Below are positions 55,644 through 64,000 of a stretch of 64,000 bases of DNA, in pieces. The stretch is from Roseiarcus sp963741845 (GTDB taxonomy: Bacteria > Pseudomonadota > Alphaproteobacteria > Rhizobiales > Beijerinckiaceae). Position 1 is the first letter of the stretch. The number at the start of each line of letters is the position of its first letter. A model generated the notes under the pieces. That model was given only the letters and a program-made list of their open reading frames with translations, had not been told where the DNA came from and did no database searches. Position numbers and translations under genes: made by a program. The stretch covers positions 62,001 through 126,000 of the forward strand of contig CAVUJV010000006.1 of NCBI GenBank assembly GCA_963741845.1, given 5' to 3'.

Positions 55644-56828
55644 ATGTCTCAGGCTTCCTCACCCAAAGCGCCGCGTCTCGTCGAAGCCAAGCCGCTGACC
55701 TTCGTCGACCATGTCGTCAACATCTTCCATTTGGTGATCAAGGAGCTGAGAAGCATCCGGGCCGACCCGGTGATGCTGGTCCTGGTCGTCTATTCGTTCA
55801 GCATTTCGGTCAACACGGTCGCGACCGGCGCTGTGACCGAGGCGACCAATCTGTCGGTCGGCATCGTGGACGAGGACGGCTCGGACCTCTCGCGGCAAAT
55901 CGCCGAGGGGTTGCGGCTGCCGACCTTCCAGCCGCCCGTCCAGATCACCGCGTCGGACATCGACCCGATGATGGACCGGGGCAAGCTTCTGTTCGTCGTC
56001 GAGATCCCGCCGAACTTCGAGGCGGACGTCCGCGCTCAGCGCCAGACCGGACTCCAGATCAATGTCGACGCGACGGCGGTCGCCCAGGCCGGCAACGGCG
56101 CAAGCTCGCTGCGCAACGCCATCGCCGCCGAGATCCAGCGCTTTATCTCGGGCCGGGAAGACTCGACCGGCGTCCCGATCAATCTCGTGCTCCGCGCGGC
56201 CTTCAACCCGAATCTCAAGACGGCGTGGTTCTCGGCGATGACCCAGGTCATCAACCAGATCACGATGCTGACCGTCATCCTCACCGGCGCGGCGCTGATC
56301 CGCGAGCGCGAGCAGGGCACGGTCGAACATTTGCTTGTCATGCCGGTCGTGCCGACGGAGATCATGCTTGCCAAGATGATCGCCAACGGCCTCGTCATCC
56401 TGATCGCGGCGATGCTGTCGCTGCAATTCGTCGTGCACTGGTGGATCGGTTCGCCGATCAACGGGTCTTTGCTGGTGTTCCTGCTCGGGGCGGCGATCTA
56501 TGCGCTCGTCGTGGCGGCGCTCGGCATCCTGCTCGGCACGCTCGCCACGACCATGGGCCAGTTCGGCCTGCTCGCCATGCCGGTCTTGATGGTGACGCAG
56601 CTGCTGTCGGGCAGCAGCACGCCGATGGAGAGCATGCCTGTATGGCTGCAATATGTGATGCAGACGATCAGCCCGACCCCGCATTTTGTCGCTTTTTCGC
56701 AGGCCGTTCTTTTCCGCGGAGCCGACATCGCGCTCGTCTGGCGCCCCCTCGTGGCCATGTTCATTATCGGCGTTGTCTATTTCTCCGTGGCTCGTTGGCG
56801 ATTCCGGAAGGTCATATTCGGGGGATAA
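55644..56828 (+). CDS. ABC-2 type permease (YhhJ-like)
   Basis: 394 residues from the ATG at 55644, one base after the preceding stop, with CAGGAGG upstream. N-terminal cytoplasmic part then helix (VMLVLVVYSFSISVNTVAT), a large periplasmic domain with VGIVDEDGSDLSRQIAEGLRLPTFQPPVQ (about 75-225), then five or so helices (about 230-385) with the family block IREREQGTVEHLLVMPVVPTEIMLAKM and FGLLAMPVLMVTQLLSGSSTPMESMPVWLQYVMQTISPTPHFV. Partner of the RbbA-like subunit and HlyD protein in one operon. Confidence 0.92.
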   Translation: MSQASSPKAPRLVEAKPLTFVDHVVNIFHLVIKELRSIRADPVMLVLVVYSFSISVNTVATGAVTEATNLSVGIVDEDGSDLSRQIAEGLRLPTFQPPVQITASDIDPMMDRGKLLFVVEIPPNFEADVRAQRQTGLQINVDATAVAQAGNGASSLRNAIAAEIQRFISGREDSTGVPINLVLRAAFNPNLKTAWFSAMTQVINQITMLTVILTGAALIREREQGTVEHLLVMPVVPTEIMLAKMIANGLVILIAAMLSLQFVVHWWIGSPINGSLLVFLLGAAIYALVVAALGILLGTLATTMGQFGLLAMPVLMVTQLLSGSSTPMESMPVWLQYVMQTISPTPHFVAFSQAVLFRGADIALVWRPLVAMFIIGVVYFSVARWRFRKVIFGG

Positions 56829-56883
56829 AAGCGACCATGCGCTTCCATTTTTTGAACGCCCCATAGGGCGAGGAGTTTTTTTT

Positions 56884-59043
56884 ATGACCCAGGAGATCAA
56901 CGTCTTTCGCGCGGCGGCGGACTATTGGATCGACGCCTGCCAGCGCGGCGTGTTGTTCCTCGAGACGCTCAACGACCGTGGGAACATCTATCTCCGGCAG
57001 ATGGAAAAAGACGCTCCGCACGTCCTGTCCTTCGCCGTCGAACTCGTGCTCGACGGGCGGACTCTCGAACGCCCCGTCAATTATGCGCTCGTCCGCATCC
57101 TGCCGCCGGAAGGCGTCACGACAGATCCGGAGAAGGCGCCGATCGTCGTCGTCGATCCGCGCGCCGGACACGGGCCGGGCATCGGCGGCATGAAGCCCGA
57201 CAGCGAGATCGGCGTCGCGCTTGAGGCGGGTCACCCTGTCTATTTCGTCGGTTTCCGCCCGGACCCCGAACCAGGACAGACAATCGAGGATGTTTGTCGC
57301 GCGGAGGCGGCCTTCATCGCGGAGGTCGCGCGGCGCCATCCGGACGTCGAGGGCAAGCCGATCGTCATCGCGAACTGCCAGGCCGGCTGGCAGATCCTGA
57401 TCACAGCGGCCATTCGGCCCGATCTTTTCGGCCCGATCATCGTCGCGGGCTCGCCGCTCTCCTACTGGGCGGGCGTGCGCGGCAAGAACCCCATGCGCTA
57501 TCTCGGCGGCATGCTCGGCGGCACATGGTTGACCGCGCTTGCCGGCGATCTTGGGGCCGGAATTTTCGACGGGGCTAACCTCGTCGCCAATTTCGAGCAG
57601 CTCAATCCCGCCAATACCTATTGGACGAAGCCGCACAACGTCTATTCCAAAGTGGACACCGAGCCTGAGCGTTTCCTCGACTTCGAGACATGGTGGGGAG
57701 CGCCAGTGCTCCTCAACGCCGGCGAGATGCAATGGATCGCGGACAATCTCTTCGTCGGGAACATGCTCGCAGCCGGCGAGATCCGCGTCGTCCGACGGCG
57801 TCCGGGTCGATTTGCGCAACATCAAGTCGCCAATCGTTTGCTTCTGCTCATGGGGCGACGACATCACGCCGCCTCAGCAGGCGCTCGACTGGATCCTCGA
57901 CCTCTATGACAACGTCGACGAAATCGTGGCGAATGGCCAGACGATCGTCTATTCGCTTCATCAAACGATCGGGCATCTTGGCATCTTCGTATCCGGCAAG
58001 GTCGCGAAGAAGGAGCACCGCGAATTCGTTTCCTGCATGGAGATGATCGAGGTCGCGCCGCCCGGACTTTACGAAGCGGTCATCACCGAGGTCTCGGATG
58101 ACGTTGAAAACCGCGATCTGATCGAGGGTAAATACCTGTTCCGGCTGGAGCCGCGCACGCTCGACGACATCCGCGCTTTCGGGGTCAACAGCCCGGAGGA
58201 TGAGAAACGGTTCGCGGCGGTGGCGCGCATATCGGAAATCAATCTCGGCCTCTATCGCGCCTTCGCCCAGCCCGTTGTCCGCGCAATGGCAAGCGCCCAG
58301 ACTGCGGAGGCCATGCGATCGCTTCATCCCAACCGTATGCGCTTTGCGGTCTTCTCCGACCGAAATCCGTTTATGGCGGCCGTAAAGCCGATGGCCGAAG
58401 CGGTGAGAGCGTCCCGGCGGTCCGTCAGCGCCGACAATCCCTGGCTGCAGGCGCAGACCTCGGCTTCGACTGTCATCACTGAGTCGCTCAAGCGCTGGGG
58501 CGAAATCCGCGATGGGATGACCGAACTCATGTTCATGTCGGCCTATGGGTCGCCCCTGCTTCAGGCCATGGTCGGACTTGGCGCGCCCGGGGACGAAGGG
58601 GAGAGGCGGATAGACCGAGCTCTCACGCGCGAGGCGGCGGCGGCCGAACTGAAGGCGGGTCTCGACGCGAAGTTCGAGCAGGGCGGTCTGGAGGAGGCCG
58701 CGCTCCGCGCGGTAATCTATGTTCGAAAGCCGGGAAGCGGCTTTGACGAGCGGGCCTACGCGCACTCAAGCTCATCCGGGCCAAGCGCAGGCCGAACGTG
58801 CGGCTCAATCACGAGCGCTTCCGCGAGATCCTGAGGGATCAGATCCAGCTTCTGGTCGCCGACGAGGAGCGTGCGGTCGGGGCCCTGCCGAAGCTCATCG
58901 GATCGAACCCGGAGCAGACCCGAACGGCGCTGCAGACCGTCCGGGAACTCGTCAGCGCCGAGGGTTCGCTTTCGCCGGAGGGGAAGCGCCGCCTCGCGAG
59001 GGTCGAAAAGCTGTTCGAGGCGGGCGAAGCGAAAGCGATCTGA
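56884..59043 (+). CDS. DUF3141 protein, PHA-synthase-like alpha/beta hydrolase, two frameshifts
   Basis: About 719 residues when joined. The N-terminal part has AADYWIDACQRGVLFLETLNDRGN. The hydrolase fold follows: VVVDPRAGHGPGIGGMKPDSEIG, then the nucleophile elbow in VIANCQAGWQ (Cys about 165), an Asp in SWGDDITPP (about 324) and a His in QTIGHLGIFVS (about 363). This Cys-Asp-His set in that order is the arrangement of polyhydroxyalkanoate synthases. The frame shifts by one extra C near 57790 and again near 58760. The last part reads LKLIRAKRRPNVRLNHERFREILRDQIQLLVADEERAVGALPKLIG. The reaction of DUF3141 proteins is not established. It precedes Pta and FabI genes, and the start has GAGGAG and an 8-T spacer. 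Confidence 0.85.
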
Positions 59044-59044
59044 C

Positions 59045-60002
59045 ATGACAATTTATAAGAGCGCCACGGCGCATGAGAGATACAAGGAGCTGATCGCTCT
59101 TGCGCAGAAGCAAACGCCGATCAAGGTTGCGGTCGCGCACCCTTGCGACGACGTTTCCCTGCGCGGGGCGCTGGAGGCTCGGCGACTGGGCCTGATCGAA
59201 CCGATTCTCGTCGGCCCGACCGGGCGCATCAAAGCCGTTGCGGAGAAGGCGAACCTCGATCTCGATGATGTCGAGCTCCTGAACGCCGATTATAGCGAGG
59301 CTTCCGCCGCGGCGGCGGTCGAGCTCGTCACGAAGGGCCGCGTCGAAGGCCCTGATGAAAGGGAGCTTGCATACCGACGAACTCATGGGCGCAATCGTAT
59401 CCCGGCACTCCGGAATCCGGACGAACCGGCGGATCAGCCATTGCTTCATCATGGATGTGCCGGGCCACCCTGAACCGCTGATCATCACCGACGCTGCGGT
59501 GAACATTGCGCCCGATCTCGATGAGAAGGTCGACATCATTCAGAACGCGATCGATCTCGCCCATGCCATCGGCGTGAAGGAGGTGCGGGTTGCGATCCTC
59601 AGCGCGATGGAGACGGTGACCGCCAAGGTTCCCTCCACCATCGAGGCCGCCGCGTTGTGCAAAATGGCGGAGCGCGGGCAGATCACCGGCGCGCTTCTCG
59701 ACGGGCCGCTCGCGCTGGACAACGCCATCAGTCCCGAGGCCGCGGCGATCAAGAATATCGTGTCTCCCGTCGCCGGCCGGGCGAACGTGCTCGTCGTGCC
59801 GGATCTCGAGGCCGGCAACATGCTCGCCAAGAGTTTGTCCTTCCTCGCGCATGCGGACGCCGCGGGCATCGTGCTGGGCGCCAAGGTCCCCGTCATCCTG
59901 ACAAGCCGGGCGGACACGCTTCTGAGCCGCCTCGCCTCCTGCGCGGTCGCAGTGATGGTGGCGACCGCCCGGCGCAAGTCCACCGCCAAGGCGATCACCT
60001 GA
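59045..60002 (+). CDS. Phosphate acetyl/butyryltransferase, frameshifted
   Basis: About 318 residues when joined. It starts MTIYKSATAHERYKELIALAQKQTPIKVAVAHPCDDVSLRGALEA and runs LVGPTGRIK... to KGRVE. One extra G near 59350 (GAAGGCCC) separates this from ALMKGSLHTDELMGAIVSRHSGIRTNRRISHCFIMDVPG. TDAAVNIAPDLDEKVDIIQNAIDLAH and the end follow. It interconverts acyl-CoA and acyl phosphate. Relatives in this gene context are often fused to a MaoC-type hydratase domain and followed by an acetate kinase gene. Both are missing here. It starts 1 base after the DUF3141 stop and so belongs to the same message. Confidence 0.88.
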
Positions 60003-60012
60003 GGCAAGCGCG

Positions 60013-60795
60013 ATGAGCGACACACTCAAGGGCGCGATTCTTGCCGGCCGTAAGGCGCTTGTCGTCGGAATCGCAAATGAGGACTCGATCGCCTACGGCT
60101 GCGCCAAGGCCTTTCGGGAAGTCGGCGCCGAACTCGCCGTAACCTGGCTGAACGACAAGGCTAGGCCCTTTGTCGAGCCGCTTGCGAACGAGCTCGGCGC
60201 CTCGATCACGGGAGCGCTCGACGTATCCGCGCCCGGTCAGCTCGAAGCCCTCTTTGATCGCATCCGATCGGAATGGGGGCGGCTCGATATTCTCGTCCAT
60301 TCCATCGCCTTCGCGCCCAAGCAGGATCTGCAGGGCGGACTGCTGGACTGCTCAGCGGAAGGCTTCGCCAAGGCGATGGACGTTTCGTGCCATTCCTTCA
60401 TCAGGATGGCGAAGCTCGCGGCCCCGCTGATGACCGAGGGCGGGACGCTGTTTGCGATGAGCTACTACGGCGCCAACCGGGTCGTGCCGAACTACAACGT
60501 GATGGGACCCGTGAAGGCCGCGCTCGAGGCCTCATGCCGCTACCTCGCCTTCGAACTCGGCTCGAAGGGCATTCGTGTCCATGCAATATCGCCCGGGCCT
60601 CTGAAGACCAGGGCGGCTTCGGGGCTCAAGGACTTCGACCTTCTGCTCAGCGAGGCGGCGCAGCGGGCGCCGATTGGAGAATTGGCCGATATCATGGACG
60701 TGGGCTTTACATGCGCCTATCTCGCGACCCCGTTCGCGAAGCGCATTACCGGAAGCACCGTCTATGTCGATGGCGGCGTCAATATGATGGCGTGA
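60013..60795 (+). CDS. fabI: Enoyl-[acyl-carrier-protein] reductase, FabI type
   Basis: 260 residues. The divergent cofactor motif of FabI, VVGIANEDSIAYGCAKAFREVGAEL, and the SIAFAPKQDLQGGLLDCSAEGF block are present. The active-site Tyr-x6-Tyr-x6-Lys is seen as SYYGANRVVPNYNVMGPVKAALEASCRYLA. VHAISPGPLKTRAASGLKDFD and TGSTVYVDGGVNMM end it. It normally reduces trans-2-enoyl-ACP with NADH in fatty acid synthesis. In this gene context (DUF3141, Pta) it may be a paralogue used with other acyl thioesters. That is inference. It starts 10 bases after the pta stop. Confidence 0.92.
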   Translation: MSDTLKGAILAGRKALVVGIANEDSIAYGCAKAFREVGAELAVTWLNDKARPFVEPLANELGASITGALDVSAPGQLEALFDRIRSEWGRLDILVHSIAFAPKQDLQGGLLDCSAEGFAKAMDVSCHSFIRMAKLAAPLMTEGGTLFAMSYYGANRVVPNYNVMGPVKAALEASCRYLAFELGSKGIRVHAISPGPLKTRAASGLKDFDLLLSEAAQRAPIGELADIMDVGFTCAYLATPFAKRITGSTVYVDGGVNMMA

Positions 60796-60920
60796 CGGCA
60801 GGCCTCGCGCGGGCGCCCCATCCTCTTCGCGCCCGCTTTGGCGGATCGCCCCTGCGGCGATTTGCGGCGCTTTCGAAAAGGCCGCCGGGATGGTGTAGAG
60901 AAGGGGATCGGGAGGACTCG

Positions 60921-61760
60921 ATGGGCGCGAAGAAGACCAACAAGCCCGGCAAAGCGACGAAGGCCGAGACGCCTGAAAAGCTGAACCGCAAGGCTTACGA
61001 GCGCGAGCTCGCGCGGCTTCACGGCGAACTCGTGAAGTTGCAGCGCTGGGCCGTCGCCGAAGGCGTGAAGATCGTCGTCGTCTTCGAAGGCCGCGACGGC
61101 GCGGGCAAGGGCGGGGTCATCAAGGCGATCACCGAGCGCGTCAGCCCGCGCATCTTCCGGGTCGTCGCCTTGCCCGCTCCGACCGACCGTGAAAAGTCGC
61201 AGATGTATATCCAGCGCTACATCGGCCACCTGCCTGCCGCCGGCGAGATCGTCATATTCGACCGCAGCTGGTACAATCGCGCCGGTGTCGAGCGCGTCAT
61301 GGAATTCTGCTCGATGGAGCAGGTCAAGCGCTTTCTTGAAGTGGCGCCCGAGGTCGAGAAGGCCATCGTCGAGTCCGGGATCGTTCTGATCAAGTATTGG
61401 CTCGAAGTGAGCCCCGACGAGCAGACCCGCAGGCTCGAAGCGCGCATCAACGATCCGCGCAAGATCTGGAAGCTGTCGCCGATGGACCTCAAGTCCTACA
61501 ACCGATGGTATGATTATTCGCGGGCGCGCGACGACATGCTTCAGGCGACGGACACGCCCTGGGCGCCCTGGTACGTGGTGAGGTCGGACGACAAGAAGAG
61601 CGCCCGCCTCAACACGATAACGCACTTGCTCTCGCGGATCCCCTACAAGGAGATTCCCCACGAGAAGGTCGTCCTGCCCAAGCGCCAGAAGCCGCACGGC
61701 TATGTCGATCCCGACTATCCGATGAAGATGGTTCCGGAACTCGACTGGAGCGAAGGCTGA
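60921..61760 (+). CDS. ppk2: Polyphosphate kinase 2
   Basis: 279 residues from the ATG at 60921, with GGGAGGAC upstream. A basic N-terminus (KKTNKPGKATKAE). The P-loop-kinase core contains VVVFEGRDGAGKGGVIKAI (Walker A, about residues 48-66), VALPAPTDREKSQMYIQRYIGHLPAAGEIVIFDRSWYNRAGVERVM (Walker B Asp-Arg in FDRSWYNR) and ERLEARINDPRKIWKLSPMDLKSYNRWYDYSRARDDML. PPK2 uses polyphosphate to phosphorylate GDP or ADP. Complete. The class (I to III) cannot be fixed with certainty, but one domain and the length fit class I. Stands alone, converging on the patatin gene. Confidence 0.95.
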   Translation: MGAKKTNKPGKATKAETPEKLNRKAYERELARLHGELVKLQRWAVAEGVKIVVVFEGRDGAGKGGVIKAITERVSPRIFRVVALPAPTDREKSQMYIQRYIGHLPAAGEIVIFDRSWYNRAGVERVMEFCSMEQVKRFLEVAPEVEKAIVESGIVLIKYWLEVSPDEQTRRLEARINDPRKIWKLSPMDLKSYNRWYDYSRARDDMLQATDTPWAPWYVVRSDDKKSARLNTITHLLSRIPYKEIPHEKVVLPKRQKPHGYVDPDYPMKMVPELDWSEG

Positions 61761-61817
61761 CGCTTGCCGGCTCTCCGCGGCGCTGGCATAGGGCTCGGCC
61801 GGTTCGCTATTAGGCCT

Positions 61818-61879
61818 GAACGCTTCAACCCTATTGGCCAACCGCTAGCGCCAATTTCTCAGTGGCCTTTGAAGCGTTC
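61818..61879. terminator. Inverted repeat between convergent ppk2 and patatin genes
   Basis: GAACGCTTCAA (61818-61828) and TTGAAGCGTTC (61869-61879) are perfect 11-base arms with a 40-base loop. Inside the loop ATTGGC and GCCAAT can pair. It sits between genes facing each other and could end transcription from both sides. No T-run is present. Confidence 0.4.
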
Positions 61880-61909
61880 GACGTCCAGACCGGCCCGAGC
61901 CAGCCGTCG

Positions 61910-63004
61910 CTATCCCGCCTGGCTGGCGATGTCCTTCGGCGGCGCTCGCTTGAGCGCTTCGTCGATGTCCAGCGTGCCCTCGACGCCGATGGCGTCGAAA
62001 TGCGCCCGGAGCCATGCCTCGGCGTCGGTTCGCCCGAGTGCGTGCAACTCGCGCAAGAATGGCCAGGAGACGTCGAATTTGCTCGCGGCGCCGAATTTCG
62101 CGAGACGCCCCGCGCCGCCAATTCGATGAAGCCGCTCAAGCCGGTAATCCGGACTTTGCAGGACGCCGGACGTGATGAGGCGGGCGACGAAATCGGCCGC
62201 GCGCAGTTCCGCGAGCAGGCTTGCGTTGAAGGTCACTTCGTTGACCCGGTCGGCGATCTCATCGGGCGTGTGGGGAACATGCGGCCGCTCGATCGGATTG
62301 ATCTGGACGATCACGATGTCGTCGCAGTCTGTTTCGTAAAAGAGCGGCCACAGGGGCGGATTGCCCGCGTAGCCGCCGTCCCAGTACGCCTCGCCGTCGA
62401 TCTCGACCGCCTGAAAGAGTTGCGGCAGGCAGGCCGAAGCCATGATGTGATCGACGGTCAGCATCGGATTGCGGAAGATCTCGCCGCGGCCGGTGCGCAC
62501 ATTCGTCGCGGCGACGAAAAGCTTGACGGCCCCGTCGGCGTTGATCCGTTCGAAATCGACCGCGTTGGCGAGATGTTCGCGCAGCGGATTGATGTTGAGC
62601 GGATTGAAGGTGTAGGGGCTCACGAATTCGGCCATTGCGCGCGCGCAGGCGTTGAACCACTCGGCGGCCGGGTTCGCGACGCACCCCGTGGCGTCGAGCC
62701 AGGCGTCGACGAGCTTGCGCTGCGTGGGCGCGAGCGAGCCCTCGGTCGAGACGGAGAGCCAGAATTCTTCCAGCTTCTCTTTCGCCCGCGAGCGTCCGCC
62801 CTCGTCGAGCCCGTCGACGAAGACGACGGCGTTCATCGCGCCCGCGCTCGACCCGCTGATCGCCTCGATCCGGATGCGCGGATCGTCGTTGAAGGCGTCG
62901 AGCACGCCCCAGGCATAGGCGCCGTGGGCGCCGCCGCCCTGAAGCGCGAGGTTTACGGGCTTGACCTCGCCGCGGCGCCTCGCGGCTTTCGGCGCGCGGC
63001 TCAC
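61910..63004 (-). CDS. Patatin-like phospholipase
   Basis: 364 residues from a GTG that overlaps the stop of the dehydrogenase gene (GTGA), so the two are translationally coupled. The longer open frame upstream is the dehydrogenase gene read out of frame. Patatin marks: NLALQGGGAHGAYAWG (oxyanion GGG, about residues 17-32), the nucleophile Ser in ISGSSAGAMNA (about 52) and the catalytic Asp in YWDGGYAGNPP (about 200). It then continues ADFVARLITSGVL...LERLHRIGG, typical of the bacterial patatin/DUF3734 type. Ser-Asp lipid hydrolases of this kind act on membrane lipids or PHB-granule material. The pairing with 3-hydroxybutyrate dehydrogenase hints at the latter, unproven. Confidence 0.92.
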   Translation of the reverse strand: MSRAPKAARRRGEVKPVNLALQGGGAHGAYAWGVLDAFNDDPRIRIEAISGSSAGAMNAVVFVDGLDEGGRSRAKEKLEEFWLSVSTEGSLAPTQRKLVDAWLDATGCVANPAAEWFNACARAMAEFVSPYTFNPLNINPLREHLANAVDFERINADGAVKLFVAATNVRTGRGEIFRNPMLTVDHIMASACLPQLFQAVEIDGEAYWDGGYAGNPPLWPLFYETDCDDIVIVQINPIERPHVPHTPDEIADRVNEVTFNASLLAELRAADFVARLITSGVLQSPDYRLERLHRIGGAGRLAKFGAASKFDVSWPFLRELHALGRTDAEAWLRAHFDAIGVEGTLDIDEALKRAPPKDIASQAG

Positions 63005-63786
63005 GCCGCGGTCCAGCCGCCGTCGATCGAGAGATTCGCGCCCGTGATCTGCGAGGCCGCGTCCGAGCACAGATAGACCGCCATCGAGGCGACCTGTTCG
63101 ACGGTGACGAACTGCTTCGTCGGCTGCGCGAGCAGCATCACGTCGTTGATGACCTGCTCGCGCGTCATGTTGCGCGCCTTCATCGTGTCGGGGACCTGGT
63201 TGGCGACGAGAGGCGTCCACACATAGCCGGGCGAAATGCAATTCGCCGTGACGCCGAACGTGGCGAGTTCGAGCGCGGCCGTCTTGGTGAGCCCCGCGAG
63301 GCCGTGCTTCGCCGCGACGTAAGCCGACTTGAAGGGCGAGGCGACGAGCGAATGCGCCGAGGCGGTGTTGATGATCCGGCCCCATTTGCGGGCCTTCATG
63401 CCCGGTATCGCGGCCCGCATCGTGTGGAAAGCGGACGAGAGGTTGATCGCGATGATGAGGTCCCACTTCTCCTGCGGAAAATCCTCGATCGGCGACACGA
63501 ACTGAACGCCGGCGTTGTTCACGAGGATATCGACGCCGCCCATCTTCGCGATCGCGTCGGCGATGAGCCCTTCCGCTTCGGGCCCTTTCGAGAGGTCGGC
63601 GCCGTTGTGGAACGCCTTGACGCCGAATTCCTTCTCGATCCCGGCGCGGGTCTCCTCGATCGCCTTGGCGTCGCCGAAGCCATTCAGCATCACATCCGCG
63701 CCCTCTTTCGCGAGGGCGCGTGCGGTTGCAAGGCCGATTCCGCTGGTCGAGCCCGTGACGACGGCGTGACGATTGGCGAGGGACAT
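63001..63786 (-). CDS. bdhA: 3-hydroxybutyrate dehydrogenase
   Basis: 261 residues from the ATG at 63786. SDR family, D-3-hydroxybutyrate to acetoacetate with NAD. VVTGSTSGIGLATARALAKEGADVMLNGFGD is the recognised PHB-degradation HBDH start. NNAGVQFVSPIEDFPQEKWD, SAHSLVASPFKSAYVAAKHG (Ser, Tyr-x3-Lys) and ISPGYVWTPLVANQVPDTMKARNMTREQVINDVML, where the Gln-x-PD-TMK pattern is typical, follow. Ends NLSIDGGWTAA. It feeds acetoacetate to a CoA-transferase such as the one at 36.5-37.9 kb. First gene of an operon with the patatin gene. Confidence 0.95.
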   Translation of the reverse strand: MSLANRHAVVTGSTSGIGLATARALAKEGADVMLNGFGDAKAIEETRAGIEKEFGVKAFHNGADLSKGPEAEGLIADAIAKMGGVDILVNNAGVQFVSPIEDFPQEKWDLIIAINLSSAFHTMRAAIPGMKARKWGRIINTASAHSLVASPFKSAYVAAKHGLAGLTKTAALELATFGVTANCISPGYVWTPLVANQVPDTMKARNMTREQVINDVMLLAQPTKQFVTVEQVASMAVYLCSDAASQITGANLSIDGGWTAA

Positions 63787-63925
63787 GGGACGGCTCCGGG
63801 AGTTTTTGGGAGGTTCTGTTGCCGCGTACATAGCGTCTTCGGCGCGGGCATGCGAGAGCGGAGCCCGTTCCACGGGCCGCCGGCTCCGGCTAACGCCTTG
63901 GAAACCGGGCCGTACCAAGCCTCTC

Positions 63926-63971
63926 GAAAAAATAATTAAGGGCCTTCTCCCGTCGCATAAGGAGAAGGCCC
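63926..63971 (-). terminator. Intrinsic terminator for a minus-strand gene beyond the right edge
   Basis: GGGCCTTCTCC (63940-63950) and GGAGAAGGCCC (63961-63971) pair perfectly around a 10-base loop. On the minus strand the hairpin is followed by TTAATTATTTTTTC. So transcription coming leftward from outside the window should stop here, before the dehydrogenase promoter region. Confidence 0.8.
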
Positions 63972-64000
63972 CGGAGTTCTGCGCGGGCGACGGCGCCTCC

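Noticed and set aside
63005..63466. N-terminal extension of the patatin gene
   Set aside because: This is the dehydrogenase gene in another frame. The GTG overlapping its stop gives the right family start.

Overview
The window is high-GC bacterial DNA (G/C-rich third codon positions throughout) and most probably comes from an alphaproteobacterium of the Hyphomicrobiales (Rhizobiales), perhaps a methylotroph-type relative. The reasons are the IalB-family protein, an EcfG-type stress promoter, exosortase of the XrtV kind, DUF3141/Pta/FabI and HBDH/patatin clusters, a rhizobial-type set of small conserved hypotheticals and an S21 protein of alphaproteobacterial type. The species cannot be named from the sequence alone. 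No rRNA, tRNA, CRISPR array, intact insertion sequence or prophage was seen.

Layout. 1-2.7 kb: the 3' part of guaA, then a leftward arsR-SRPBCC-MAPEG operon with a clear ArsR operator. 3.1-5.8 kb: a decaying block (SDR with a stop at codon 3, carboxymuconolactone-decarboxylase remnant, headless aldo/keto reductase facing a headless LysR gene, frameshifted YdeI-family gene). 6.2-8.7 kb: small conserved hypotheticals, rpsU and a cold-shock gene. 9.4-15.2 kb: SBP56/methanethiol oxidase with a coupled membrane protein, an MltB-type transglycosylase, an ABC exporter and an SDR. 15.5-27.1 kb: an IalB-like secreted protein and a giant Gly-rich autotransporter (about 3,600 residues when read through two frameshifts). 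27.2-32.2 kb: dps, SDR, M29 aminopeptidase, VOC/YafY pair, LysE exporter. 32.3-36.3 kb: a cytochrome bo-type quinol oxidase operon whose subunits I and III are one reading frame. 36.5-44.9 kb: ketone-body CoA-transferase, YbaK, DUF72, proA, a broken methyltransferase, mog and a SulP transporter. 45-50.6 kb: DUF2937, exosortase with its small companion protein, a polyprenyl sugar transferase, a secreted trypsin-like protease and a stress-promoter-driven glycine-zipper protein. 51.7-60.8 kb: a HlyD/RbbA-like/ABC-2 exporter operon running into DUF3141 (PHA-synthase-like Cys-Asp-His hydrolase), phosphate acyltransferase and FabI. 60.9-63.8 kb: PPK2 converging on a 3-hydroxybutyrate dehydrogenase/patatin pair.

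Two themes stand out. First, polyhydroxybutyrate, ketone-body and acyl metabolism recurs: scoAB, HBDH-patatin, DUF3141-Pta-FabI, PPK2. Second, three copies of an undescribed dispersed element lie in the gene-poor gaps at about 9.0, 45.2 and 51.0 kb. The two long copies (about 333 bp) each carry a promoter-like sequence, a conserved hairpin and a short open frame.

Quality warning: at least ten otherwise well-conserved genes or gene joints are split by frameshifts, and nearly all are explained by one extra base. This may be a systematic insertion error in the assembly rather than biology. By contrast, the 3.1-5.1 kb block and the methyltransferase at 41.6-42.5 kb show several different kinds of damage and look genuinely decayed.
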